A stretch of 64,000 nucleotides of DNA. It comes from Methylobacterium thuringiense (GTDB lineage: Bacteria; Pseudomonadota; Alphaproteobacteria; Rhizobiales; Beijerinckiaceae). Location: assembly GCF_022179645.1 (NCBI RefSeq), contig NZ_BPRA01000005.1, forward strand, positions 62,001-126,000, written 5' to 3'. How positions within the stretch are numbered: position 1 is the stretch's first letter; the number at the start of each line of letters is the position of its first letter. This document shows, one piece after another, positions 11,258 through 19,314 of this stretch. Made by a program: the position numbers and the translations under genes. The notes beneath the pieces are model-generated. The model searched no databases. It saw nothing but the letters and a program-made list of their open reading frames with translations, and had not been told where the DNA came from.

Positions 11258-11461
11258 TCAATAATGCGGTGGCGGGGCCTCGGGGCCGCTGCCGGCGCCG
11301 CGGGCGGAGGCTTCTTCGAGTTGGGCGGCGAGGCGCTCGACGCTGCGGGTGAGCTTGTCGATCATGCGCCATTGCGCGGTGATCGTGGCGTTCAGGTCCT
11401 CGATCACGGCCTCCTGCTCGGTGAGGCGGATCTCGAGGCGGTCGAGGCGGGCGTCGGTCAT
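11258..11461 (-). CDS. slyX: SlyX family protein
   Basis: 67-residue coiled-coil protein of the SlyX family, whose function is unknown (it lies by slyD in enterics). The heptad region is about 5-50 (LDRLEIRLTEQEAVIEDLN) and the conserved C-terminal PPPHY is present. Its start overlaps the trhO stop (TGATG), so the two are cotranscribed. Confidence 0.92.
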   Translation of the reverse strand: MTDARLDRLEIRLTEQEAVIEDLNATITAQWRMIDKLTRSVERLAAQLEEASARGAGSGPEAPPPHY

Positions 11462-12225
11462 CAGCGCAGGGCCTCCGGCGGGTGGTCCGGCCGCTCGACG
11501 AGGCCCGGCCCGAGCGCGATGCGGTCGTCGAAAACGAAGCAGTCGCCGGTCCAGCGGCTCTCCGCCTCCGGCACGGTCTCCAGGTATTTCAGGATGCCGC
11601 CCTTGAGGAGATGCACGGTCGCGAAGCCGCGCCCCTTGAGATAGGCCCCGGCCTTCTCGCAGCGGATGCCGCCGGTGCAGAACAGCGCGATCTCCGGTGT
11701 CGCCGCCGGGTCGAGTTCGTCCGCGAACGCACGAAACTCCCCGAAGGTCTTCAGGCCGGGATCGACGGCGCCTTCGAACGTGCCGAGCGCTACCTCGAAG
11801 GCGTTACGGGTGTCGACCAGCAGCAGGTCCGGCCGCTCCAGCAGGGCGTTCCAATCCTCCGGCGCGACATTGGTGCCCGTGCCGCGCGCCGGATCGGTGG
11901 CGCCGTCGTCGAAGGTGACGATCTCGGGCTTGAGCTTGACCTTGAGCCGGCGAAACGGCGGGCCTTCCGCCGTCGAGAGCTTATATTCGAGGTTGTCGAG
12001 CCGCCCGCCGAAGAGGTTCGGGGCGTTCAGTTCGCTCAGGAACGCGTCGATCGCCTCCGCCGACCCCACCACCGTCCCGTTGATCCCCTCCCCAGCCAGC
12101 AGCAGCGTGCCGGTGATGCCGAGCGACCCGCACAGGGCCTGCAGCGGCGCCTGCAACGCGGCGGCGTCGGGGAGCGGGGTGAACTGGTAGAGGGCGGCGA
12201 CGGTGTGGGGCATTGGGATGCGCAT
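11461..12225 (-). CDS. trhO: TrhO/YceA-type rhodanese, tRNA U34 hydroxylase
   Basis: Oxygen-dependent tRNA uridine-34 hydroxylation protein (formerly UPF0176/YceA). 254 residues: N-terminal acylphosphatase-like part (about 1-95, with LLAGEGINGTVVG) then a rhodanese domain with active-site loop CTGGIRCEK (near 183-191). ATG 12225 or an in-frame ATG four codons later could both serve; neither has a clear Shine-Dalgarno. Confidence 0.93.
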   Translation of the reverse strand: MRIPMPHTVAALYQFTPLPDAAALQAPLQALCGSLGITGTLLLAGEGINGTVVGSAEAIDAFLSELNAPNLFGGRLDNLEYKLSTAEGPPFRRLKVKLKPEIVTFDDGATDPARGTGTNVAPEDWNALLERPDLLLVDTRNAFEVALGTFEGAVDPGLKTFGEFRAFADELDPAATPEIALFCTGGIRCEKAGAYLKGRGFATVHLLKGGILKYLETVPEAESRWTGDCFVFDDRIALGPGLVERPDHPPEALR

Positions 12226-12366
12226 CTAACAGTACCGCGCATGCGGGGAAACTTTCGATGTGCCGCGATGTATCAAGACCACCAACGGAATGGTTCTGTA
12301 ACTCCGAGGACGGTCGAGCCCCTGACGGGAGCGCGAAGCCATTTCACCTATCGTAGGACTTAAATC

Positions 12367-12395
12367 TTGACATTCCGATGGCGATTGGATAGAAG
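12367..12395 (+). promoter_or_regulatory. Promoter of the 12420-13145 cassette
   Basis: TTGACA (12367-12372), a 17-base spacer and TAGAAG (12390-12395), followed by a strong CGGAGG ribosome binding site (12406-12411) eight bases ahead of the ATG at 12420. Confidence 0.55.
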
Positions 12396-12419
12396 GGCCA
12401 ATCTTCGGAGGCTTGCGCG

Positions 12420-12797
12420 ATGTCACGTCACTTAGACTTTGATCGAGCTTTGCAAATTGCGCGTATAGATCTAGCGCGTCTCAAACTGAAGACAGCACTT
12501 GTGCGGCACGCACTCGGTCAGAAAGGATATAATCCAAGCCAGCCTCGCAATCCTGCAGGCCAACCCAATGGAGGTCGGTGGACAGGAGACGACGGATCAG
12601 AGGCATCGAAAAGCCGCCAAGCTCGGCAAAACCCACGAATACGTCTCGCTCAGAATTCTCAGGATTTCTGTGACGATCAGTACAAACGTGATGTCTTTCA
12701 ATGTAAAATGGTCGGCTTGCGGAGTTGCTACTCCCAGGCAATGGTTCGTCTCGTGGCATGTGAGCGTGGTCACGATATTCCGCCGCTGAATTATTGA
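12420..12797 (+). CDS. Unknown cysteine-rich small protein with NPSQPRNPAG motif; possible toxin-like
   Basis: 125 residues. An N-terminal charged helix (1-33) is followed by YNPSQPRNPAGQPNGGRWT (about 37-55), a linker motif I associate with phage-morphogenesis-linked and polymorphic-toxin-like proteins in alphaproteobacteria. The C-terminal domain has four regularly placed cysteines (FCDDQ, FQCKM, RSCYS, VACER) and ends PPLNY. Strong ribosome binding site. Codon use and base content are unlike the neighbours (more A/T, AAA/AAT codons), suggesting transfer. The function is not established; toxin-like is inference from architecture and pairing with the next gene. Confidence 0.7.
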   Translation: MSRHLDFDRALQIARIDLARLKLKTALVRHALGQKGYNPSQPRNPAGQPNGGRWTGDDGSEASKSRQARQNPRIRLAQNSQDFCDDQYKRDVFQCKMVGLRSCYSQAMVRLVACERGHDIPPLNY

Positions 12798-12806
12798 CGA
12801 GGGAAA

Positions 12807-13145
12807 ATGATCATCGCGACCCGCAATCTCAGTGTTCAAGAAAATGGCGTACGACATCCGGTTCAAGTTCGTCTATTTGCACCTGAACAAGACGGCGACA
12901 GCTGGATGTGTCGATATGAGATCGATTGGCCGGAAGTCACGAGGAAAAGTTTTGCCGCCGGATTGGACACGATTCAGGCGCTGCACTTGGCACTGCAAAA
13001 AATCGGTATCGATATCTACATGAGCAAGCATCATGAATCCGGGGCGCTCATCTGGATCGATCCCGATGATGGGTATGGATTTCCGGTTCCGAAAAATGGA
13101 CGGGATTTCCTTATCGGGTCGGATAAAGCCTTCGAAGGTCGATAG
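12807..13145 (+). CDS. DUF6968-like small protein, possible partner/immunity protein
   Basis: 112 residues beginning MIIATRNLSV, with CRYEIDWPE, a LDTIQALHLALQKIG helix and a C-terminal GYGFPVP stretch. This resembles a family I recall as DUF6968 (from memory, function unknown). It starts 9 bases after the preceding stop, so the two genes form one unit. Hand count of 12841-12900 gives 29 G/C of 60, well below the surroundings. A small acidic partner after a Cys-rich protein is compatible with an immunity role, but unproven. Confidence 0.75.
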   Translation: MIIATRNLSVQENGVRHPVQVRLFAPEQDGDSWMCRYEIDWPEVTRKSFAAGLDTIQALHLALQKIGIDIYMSKHHESGALIWIDPDDGYGFPVPKNGRDFLIGSDKAFEGR

Positions 13146-13176
13146 CCTTACGAGGTCTTGCCGGGACGCCATTTGA

Positions 13177-16100
13177 TCAATGCGCCTCCTCCCAATTCCC
13201 AGCCGCCCGCGCCTCCACCACCAGCGGCACGCGCAACACCACAGCTGGCGCCGGCGCCTCCACCATCACCCGTGAAATCACCGGGATCGCCGCTGCGATC
13301 TCCTCCTCCGGCGCCTCGAACACCAGTTCGTCGTGCACCTGCAGCAACATGCGTACGTTCAGGCGCTCGGCCTTCAAGGCTCCCTCCATGCGGATCATCG
13401 CCCGGCGGATAATGTCGGCGGCGGTGCCCTGGATCGGGGCGTTGATGGCCTGGCGCTCGACCGAGGCGCGCTCGTTCGGGTTGTTGGAGCGGATCTGCGG
13501 GTAGTGGCAGACGCGGCCGAACAGCGTCTTGACGTAGCCGTGCTCGCGGCAGGATTTCTTCGTGGTGTCGATGTAGTCGCGGATGCCGGGAAACCGCTCG
13601 AAATACTGCTTGATGAAGGCCGAGGCCTCTTCGCGGCCGATGCCGAGGCGGTCGGCGAGGCCGAAGGCCGAGATGCCGTAGATGATGCCGAAGTTGATCG
13701 TTTTCGCCTTGCGGCGGAGGTCGCTCGTCATCTGGTCGAGGGGCACGCTGAACATGGCGGAGGCCGTGGCCGCGTGGATGTCGAGGCCCTGCTCGAAGGC
13801 TTCGCGCAGCTGCGGAATGTCGGCGATGTGGGCGAGGAGCCGCAGCTCGATTTGGCTATAGTCGGCCGAGATCAGCCGCGTGCCCTCGGGCGCGACGAAG
13901 GCCTTGCGGATGCGGCGGCCCTCCTCCGTGCGGATCGGGATATTCTGTAAGTTTGGTTCGGAGGAAGAGAGCCGGCCGGTCGTCGTCGCGGCGAGCGCGA
14001 ACGAGGTGTGGATGCGGTCGTCCGAGCGGTCGGCGTGCTCCTGCAGCGAGTCGGTGTAGGTCGATTTCAGCTTCGAGAGCTGGCGCCAGTTCAGGATTTT
14101 CTTCGGGAGGTCGTGGCCGGCCTGGGCCAGCTCTTCGAGAAGAGTCGCGGGGGTGGCCCACTGGCCGGACGGGGTCTTCTTGGCGCCGGGCAGGCCCATC
14201 TTGCCGAACAGGATGTCGCCGATCTGCTTCGGCGAGCCGACCTGGAATTTCTCCCCGGCGTCCTCTTGGATCTCCTCTTCGAGCCGCGCCAGGATCTGCG
14301 AAAAATCGCCCGAGAGGCGGCTCAGCATGTTGCGGTCGATGCGGATGCCCTCCGCTTCCATGCGGGCGAGCACGGGAATCAGCGGCCGCTCCAGGGTCTC
14401 GTAGACGGTGACGCGCCGCTCGGCCGCGAGCCGCGGCTTCATCATCCGCCACAGGCGGAAGGTCACGTCGGCATCCTCGGCGGCGTAGGCGGTGGCCTTG
14501 TCCAGGGGTACGCGCTCGAAGGTGATCTTGTTGCGGCCGGTGCCGCAGACCTCGGAGAAGCTGATCGGCGTGTGGCCGAGATGGCGCTTGGAGAGCTCGT
14601 CCATGCCGTGCCCGCCCTTGCCGGCATCGAGGACGTAGGAGATCAGCATGGTGTCGTCGAAGGGCGTGATGGCGATATCGTAGCGCGCCAGCACCGACAG
14701 GTCGTACTTGATGTTCTGGCCGATCTTGAGCGTGCCGGGGTCTTCCAGCAGCGGCTTGAGTGCCGCCATCGCCTCCTTCAGCGGGATCTGGCCCGCGACC
14801 GGCTCGGTGATCTCAGACGCGCCCTTGTCCCCGAACAGGTCGCCGCCGCCCTTGGCCTCCATGTGGGCCAGCGGGATGTAGGCGGCGCGGCCCGCGCCGA
14901 CGCAGAGCGAGACGCCGACGAGGCCGGCGCGCTGCGCGTCCAGCGCATCGGTCTCGGTGTCGACGGCGACCACGCCCGCCTCGAACGCTTCGGCGATCCA
15001 GGCATCGAGCTGTTCGCGCGAGCGGATGGTCTCGTAGGCGGCGGTGTCGAACGGCTTGACGGATTCAGCCGCGCGCGCGCTGACGACGGTGGACGGTGTC
15101 GGCTCGGCCGGGCCGCGTTTTTTGGCAGTCGGCGCATCGGGTAGATCGAGACCGGCGAAGGGGTCGACGTCTGGGGGGGCTTCGCCGGGGCCCCGCTCGG
15201 CGCCGCCGGCCTCGGTCTCGGGATCGTCGAAGGGCACGTCGCTGTGCGGGTCCCCTGCCCCGGGCGCGAGCGCGGGGTCCGGCTTCACCTTCTCCGGGTC
15301 GACATGCAGCATGTCGGCGATGCGGCGGGTGAGCGTGTTGAACTCCATCGCCTTCAGGAAGCCGACGAGTTTTTGCGGGTCGGGCTGCGGCACGCCGAGG
15401 TCGTCGAGACCGACGGGCACGGCGACGTCCTCGACCAGCGCCACCAGCTTTCGCGAGAGCCGGGCCTGCTCGATGTTGGCGAGCAGGGTCTCGCGGCGCT
15501 TCGGCTGCTTGATCTCGCCCGCGCGCTCCAGCAGCGGCTCGAGGCCGCCATATTCCTTGATCAGCGCGGCGGCCGTCTTGAGGCCGATGCCGGGGACGCC
15601 CGGCACGTTGTCCGAGGTGTCGCCGATCAGCGCGAGCGCATCGCCGATTTGGTCCGGGTTCAGCCCCTCCCACTTCGCGACGATGGCCTCGCAATCGAGG
15701 TTGCGCTCGGGCCGATAGCCCGGTTTGCCCTTGGCGCCGGATTCGAAATCGTAGAACCGGATCTTTTCGGAGACGAGCTGCATCAGGTCCTTGTCGGAGG
15801 ACACGATGATGACGCCGGCCCCGCGCGCCTCGGCCTGCCGCGCATAGGTCGCTATCAGGTCGTCGGCTTCGTACGTGTCCATCTCGATGGCGTGCAGGCC
15901 GAAGGCGCGCACCGCGTCGCGCATCAGCGGCATCTGCCGCTTGAGGTCGTCCGGTGCGTCGGGGCGGTGCGCCTTGTATTCGGGGTAGAGCGCCTTGCGG
16001 AACGAGTTCTCGGATTTGTCGAAGACGATGCCGAGATGGCTCGGCTTGATCCCGGCCGCGCCGTCCTGGAGGAACTGGGCGATCTTGGTACAGAACAGCC

Positions 16101-16266
16101 GCACCGCCCCCGTCGGCAGGCCGTCCGAGGGCCGGGTGTTGTACTTCTGGTCCTGGTTGATCGACTGGAAATACGCGCGGAAGATGAAGGACGAGCCGTC
16201 CACCAGGATCACCTGATCGCCGTCGCCGACGGGCTTCTTCGGTTGGGCGTCTGGCTCGGCGGTCAT
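13177..16266 (-). CDS. polA: DNA polymerase I
   Basis: Repair and Okazaki-fragment polymerase, 1029 residues with all three domains. 5'-3' exonuclease (about 15-310: VDGSSFIFRAYF, YEADDLIATYA), active-looking 3'-5' exonuclease (about 430-620: DTETDALD, NIKYDL, YAAEDADVT) and polymerase (about 640-1029: ISADYSQIELR, KTINFGIIYG, QVHDELVFE). A proline/acid-rich linker of about 80 residues separates the two exonuclease domains, longer than in E. coli. Confidence 0.98.
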   Translation of the reverse strand: MTAEPDAQPKKPVGDGDQVILVDGSSFIFRAYFQSINQDQKYNTRPSDGLPTGAVRLFCTKIAQFLQDGAAGIKPSHLGIVFDKSENSFRKALYPEYKAHRPDAPDDLKRQMPLMRDAVRAFGLHAIEMDTYEADDLIATYARQAEARGAGVIIVSSDKDLMQLVSEKIRFYDFESGAKGKPGYRPERNLDCEAIVAKWEGLNPDQIGDALALIGDTSDNVPGVPGIGLKTAAALIKEYGGLEPLLERAGEIKQPKRRETLLANIEQARLSRKLVALVEDVAVPVGLDDLGVPQPDPQKLVGFLKAMEFNTLTRRIADMLHVDPEKVKPDPALAPGAGDPHSDVPFDDPETEAGGAERGPGEAPPDVDPFAGLDLPDAPTAKKRGPAEPTPSTVVSARAAESVKPFDTAAYETIRSREQLDAWIAEAFEAGVVAVDTETDALDAQRAGLVGVSLCVGAGRAAYIPLAHMEAKGGGDLFGDKGASEITEPVAGQIPLKEAMAALKPLLEDPGTLKIGQNIKYDLSVLARYDIAITPFDDTMLISYVLDAGKGGHGMDELSKRHLGHTPISFSEVCGTGRNKITFERVPLDKATAYAAEDADVTFRLWRMMKPRLAAERRVTVYETLERPLIPVLARMEAEGIRIDRNMLSRLSGDFSQILARLEEEIQEDAGEKFQVGSPKQIGDILFGKMGLPGAKKTPSGQWATPATLLEELAQAGHDLPKKILNWRQLSKLKSTYTDSLQEHADRSDDRIHTSFALAATTTGRLSSSEPNLQNIPIRTEEGRRIRKAFVAPEGTRLISADYSQIELRLLAHIADIPQLREAFEQGLDIHAATASAMFSVPLDQMTSDLRRKAKTINFGIIYGISAFGLADRLGIGREEASAFIKQYFERFPGIRDYIDTTKKSCREHGYVKTLFGRVCHYPQIRSNNPNERASVERQAINAPIQGTAADIIRRAMIRMEGALKAERLNVRMLLQVHDELVFEAPEEEIAAAIPVISRVMVEAPAPAVVLRVPLVVEARAAGNWEEAH

Positions 16267-16415
16267 GCGGTCGGACTCTTGTGCGGGTCGTGGCCCTGTC
16301 TAGAGGGACGCGCGCGGGCGCGCCACCGTCGCCATGGGCAACGGAGCCGCGGGCCGGGCGTTCTCGATGCCGACGGGATCGCCCGCTTTCAACGAAGACG
16401 TTACGGGAGAACAGG

Positions 16416-16901
16416 ATGAGGAAACACGTCAGATCGGGCCTGCTCGCTGCTTTCGCTTCGCTCGCGGTCTCCGGCGCGGCCTTCGCGGCCGACGATCACG
16501 GACTGGTGGAGACGCCCGACGCGGCGTCGGTGACATACGGTCCCGGCCCGGCGAACCTGCCGAAGGGCACGCAGCTCGCGGTGCTCTCAGGCGACCCTTC
16601 GAAGCCCGGCCCGTTCGCGCTGCGGATCAAGTTTCCCGCCAACACGCTGATCGCGCCGCACACCCATTCGAAGCCCGAGACGCTGACGATCCTCGGCGGC
16701 GCGATCTTCCACGAGCACGGCAAGACGGTCGACAAGACCAAGGGCAAAGAGCTGCGGGTCGGCGGCTTCGTCTACCTGCCGGAACTGATGCCGCATTCGC
16801 TCTGGACCACGGACCAGCCGGTGGAGCTGCAGGTGAACGGCTCCGGCCCCTTCGGTGTCGACTACATCGACCCCGCCGACGACCCGAGCGAGAGCCGATA
16901 G
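16416..16901 (+). CDS. Exported cupin-domain protein
   Basis: 161 residues. Signal peptide about 1-24 (AFAAD). A single cupin fold follows, with metal-type motifs HTHSKPETLTILGG (near 87-100) and PHSLWTTD near 128. Likely a periplasmic metal-binding protein of the ChrR/cupin_2 type; substrate unknown. ATG 16416 chosen because it starts the signal peptide and has GGGAGA upstream; the longer reading frame from 16281 does not. Divergent from polA. Confidence 0.85.
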   Translation: MRKHVRSGLLAAFASLAVSGAAFAADDHGLVETPDAASVTYGPGPANLPKGTQLAVLSGDPSKPGPFALRIKFPANTLIAPHTHSKPETLTILGGAIFHEHGKTVDKTKGKELRVGGFVYLPELMPHSLWTTDQPVELQVNGSGPFGVDYIDPADDPSESR

Positions 16902-17154
16902 CCCACGGGGCATCGCCGCGGCGGCATCGTGCGGCGGAGCAGGAGCACCGCCGTTTTCGTGTGGAGCGAGGCGCGAAGGGACAAGCTGTCGATCGCTGCC
17001 GCGATCGCCGTCGAAGCTTCGAATAAATATTCGCCAGTCCAGAAACGCGTTCATGATAATTTAAGATTTAATCGCTGCGTGCGCGGAACCCTCCAGCGCA
17101 TCCTTCCGTTGAAATCGGGTCGGCCCAGCTTGGCGGAGCCGTAAGGGAGAAGGC

Positions 17155-17838
17155 ATGCGCTTGCACTGGAATGCCCGCGCTCGAAAGCCTCTCGCCGTCG
17201 GTCTTGCCGCGGCCGGTTTGATCGTCATGACCGTCGGCGTCCATGCCCAGGACGGCGGCAGCTTCTTCGACATGTTGTTCGGTGCCCAGCCGCGACAGGC
17301 GGCCCCTGTCGCGCCAGCCTATGGCGGCCAAGGCGCCTATGGCGACGGCTATCGTCGTCGTGCCCGTTCCGATCGGCGGCATGCTTGGAAGCTCAAGACG
17401 CGCTACGCCGCCCTGCCCCGCGCGGAAGCGGTCAAGGGCGATCCCGACAAGATCCTCGGCAAGCAGCCGGTCGATCAGAAGGCGATTCTCGACAACCCGA
17501 CCAAGGCGCTCCTCGAAGACAAGACGCTGCGGCCCGGCGACATCGTCGTGATGCCCGGTGGCCCGAAGGTGTTCACCGGCGGCTCCGAAAAACGCCATCG
17601 CATGAGCGACTTCGAGGACGTCAAGCATTCGCGCATGGTCGACAGGAAGACGCGTGGACAGCTTCTGGCGATGATGGTGCCGCTCGGCGCGATGCCGGCC
17701 GATCAGGCCCGCAAGGTCATGGCGGTGAAGCTCAAGCTCGCCACGCAGGACGAGATCGAGGCTGCCGAGGCCGGTAGCGCTCTCAAGGAGGCCACCGCCG
17801 GCCCGCGCATGATCATGCCGTGGAAGACCACGCCCTGA
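17155..17838 (+). CDS. Exported protein of unknown function
   Basis: 227 residues, signal peptide about 1-31 (VGVHAQ). A Gly/Tyr/Arg-rich low-complexity segment (about 45-75) precedes a lysine-rich domain with QKAILDNPTKALLEDKTLRPGDIVVM. Not recognised beyond this; such proteins occur in Methylobacterium and Bradyrhizobium relatives (recollection). Strong ribosome binding site AAGGGAGAAGG just before the ATG. The upstream 250 bases hold A/T-rich sequence around 17020-17075 that may carry the promoter. Confidence 0.75.
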   Translation: MRLHWNARARKPLAVGLAAAGLIVMTVGVHAQDGGSFFDMLFGAQPRQAAPVAPAYGGQGAYGDGYRRRARSDRRHAWKLKTRYAALPRAEAVKGDPDKILGKQPVDQKAILDNPTKALLEDKTLRPGDIVVMPGGPKVFTGGSEKRHRMSDFEDVKHSRMVDRKTRGQLLAMMVPLGAMPADQARKVMAVKLKLATQDEIEAAEAGSALKEATAGPRMIMPWKTTP

Positions 17839-17853
17839 CGTGATCGGTGGGGC

Positions 17854-19314
17854 TCAGGTCGCCAAGTCGCCGACGCGCTTGAGATCGTTCACGAAGGCCG
17901 CATAAGCCGCGGCCTTCGCAGCCTCGTCCGGCAGGCGCAGCAGGTAGGACGGGTGGACGGTAATGAACCCCTGGAAGGGCTTGCCGCCGAAAGCGAAGGG
18001 TCCGCGATTACGCGTGATCGGCACGGCCTTGCCGGCCAGGGCCAGCACCGCCGTCGCCCCGAGCGCCACCACGATCTTCGGCCCGACGAACTCCAGTTCG
18101 CGATCGAGCCACCAGCGGTAATGGCTGACCTCGCCGGCCGTCGGCTTCTCGTGGATCCGGCGCTTGCCGCGCTGGGTGAACTTGAAGTGCTTCACCGCAT
18201 TCGTGACGTAGGCGTCGCCGCGCGTCAGCCCCGCCTCCTGCATCGCCCGTGAAAACAGCTGTCCGGCCGGCCCGACGAAGGGGCGCCCCTGCAGGTCTTC
18301 CTGGTCGCCCGGCTGCTCGCCGACGAAGGCGATCGTGGCGCCCAAAGGTCCCTCTCCGAGCACGGCCTGCGTCGCGCCGGGCACCAGAGGCTCCGAGCGC
18401 TTGATGATGGCGTTGAGCTCGTCGAGCGAGGTCGGGTTCTGGTCGGCCATCGCGGCGACGGCCTTTGCGGGATCGCGCTTGATCGGCATTTGCGGCGGCC
18501 TCTCGATCATCTCCGTGGTGCGGGCGGCGGCCTGCCGGACTAGGGCCGGGATCGCGGCCGTTTCCGGCATGTTCTTCCAATACTTCTTCGGCATCTCGGC
18601 CCGCATGGCGTCGAGGTTGAGCCGGGCCGGGTTGAAGGTGCTCTCGTAATAGCCCTGCCAGCCCGCCTCGAAGCCGTCGCCGTCCGGCACGTCCTCGCGC
18701 CGGCCCGGCGGGCCGAAGCGGACGGTCTCGCCGTCCCAATGCGCGGAGCCCTCCGGCGTGAGGATCGACCAGTCGAAGGCGCGGAAGCGGTCGACGAAGA
18801 ACGGTGCGGCCGCTTCCAGGATGTGATGGTCCGGCTCGAACCAGGCCGCGAAGGTCTCGCGGACACCGCCGGCCACGCGGCGGAAGCGCAGGAAGGCGTG
18901 CATCTTGTGCAGGTCGCGCCCGATCGCCTTCCGCATCAGGTGCAGGCGGTGGACGAGCGGATCGCTCGCGACCTCGAGCAGCGCGCGTTCGCCGCGGGTG
19001 ACGCGCCAGATCAGGGCGTAGAGCAGGGCGTAGCGCTCCGGGTCGCGGTGGGGCACCACCATCGGGATCAGGGCGGCGACGGCGCGGGGCAGGCTGAGCG
19101 GCGGGCCTCCGGTCTGCACGACGGCGCTGTCGAACAGGCCCGGCGCCTCGCCGATCTGCCAGAGCACGTGTTCGGGGGGGAAGCCGGCGGCGATCAGGCG
19201 GCGGGCGGCGGCGCGGAAGCCCGTGAGATCGGCGCCGGGGGCGAGTGAGGCGACGGAAACCCCTCTCTCCTCTCCTGCGGAGAGGGAAGGGTTCGACGGC
19301 AGCACGCTCGGCAT
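17854..19314 (-). CDS. udgX: UdgX-type uracil-DNA glycosylase fused to DUF4130
   Basis: 486 residues. N-terminal DUF4130 domain (about 30-265) then a family-4-like uracil-DNA glycosylase domain (about 290-486) with GEQPGDQEDLQGRPF, the UdgX-specific KRRIHEKP loop and HPSYLLR. UdgX proteins form a covalent adduct with uracil-DNA via the histidine of that loop. The ATG overlaps the stop of the radical-SAM gene (TGATG), the conserved partner. Residues 6-15 (PSNPSLSAGE) are encoded by a repeat element at 19261-19291. Confidence 0.93.
   Translation of the reverse strand: MPSVLPSNPSLSAGEERGVSVASLAPGADLTGFRAAARRLIAAGFPPEHVLWQIGEAPGLFDSAVVQTGGPPLSLPRAVAALIPMVVPHRDPERYALLYALIWRVTRGERALLEVASDPLVHRLHLMRKAIGRDLHKMHAFLRFRRVAGGVRETFAAWFEPDHHILEAAAPFFVDRFRAFDWSILTPEGSAHWDGETVRFGPPGRREDVPDGDGFEAGWQGYYESTFNPARLNLDAMRAEMPKKYWKNMPETAAIPALVRQAAARTTEMIERPPQMPIKRDPAKAVAAMADQNPTSLDELNAIIKRSEPLVPGATQAVLGEGPLGATIAFVGEQPGDQEDLQGRPFVGPAGQLFSRAMQEAGLTRGDAYVTNAVKHFKFTQRGKRRIHEKPTAGEVSHYRWWLDRELEFVGPKIVVALGATAVLALAGKAVPITRNRGPFAFGGKPFQGFITVHPSYLLRLPDEAAKAAAYAAFVNDLKRVGDLAT
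19261..19291 (-). repeat. Short palindromic repeat inside the udgX 5' end
   Basis: A roughly 30-base sequence of the form CCCTCTC-TGCGGAGAGGG-AAGGG, related to the larger element at 24148-24281. On the minus strand it is read in frame as NPSLSAGEERG near the UdgX N-terminus. Confidence 0.6.
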
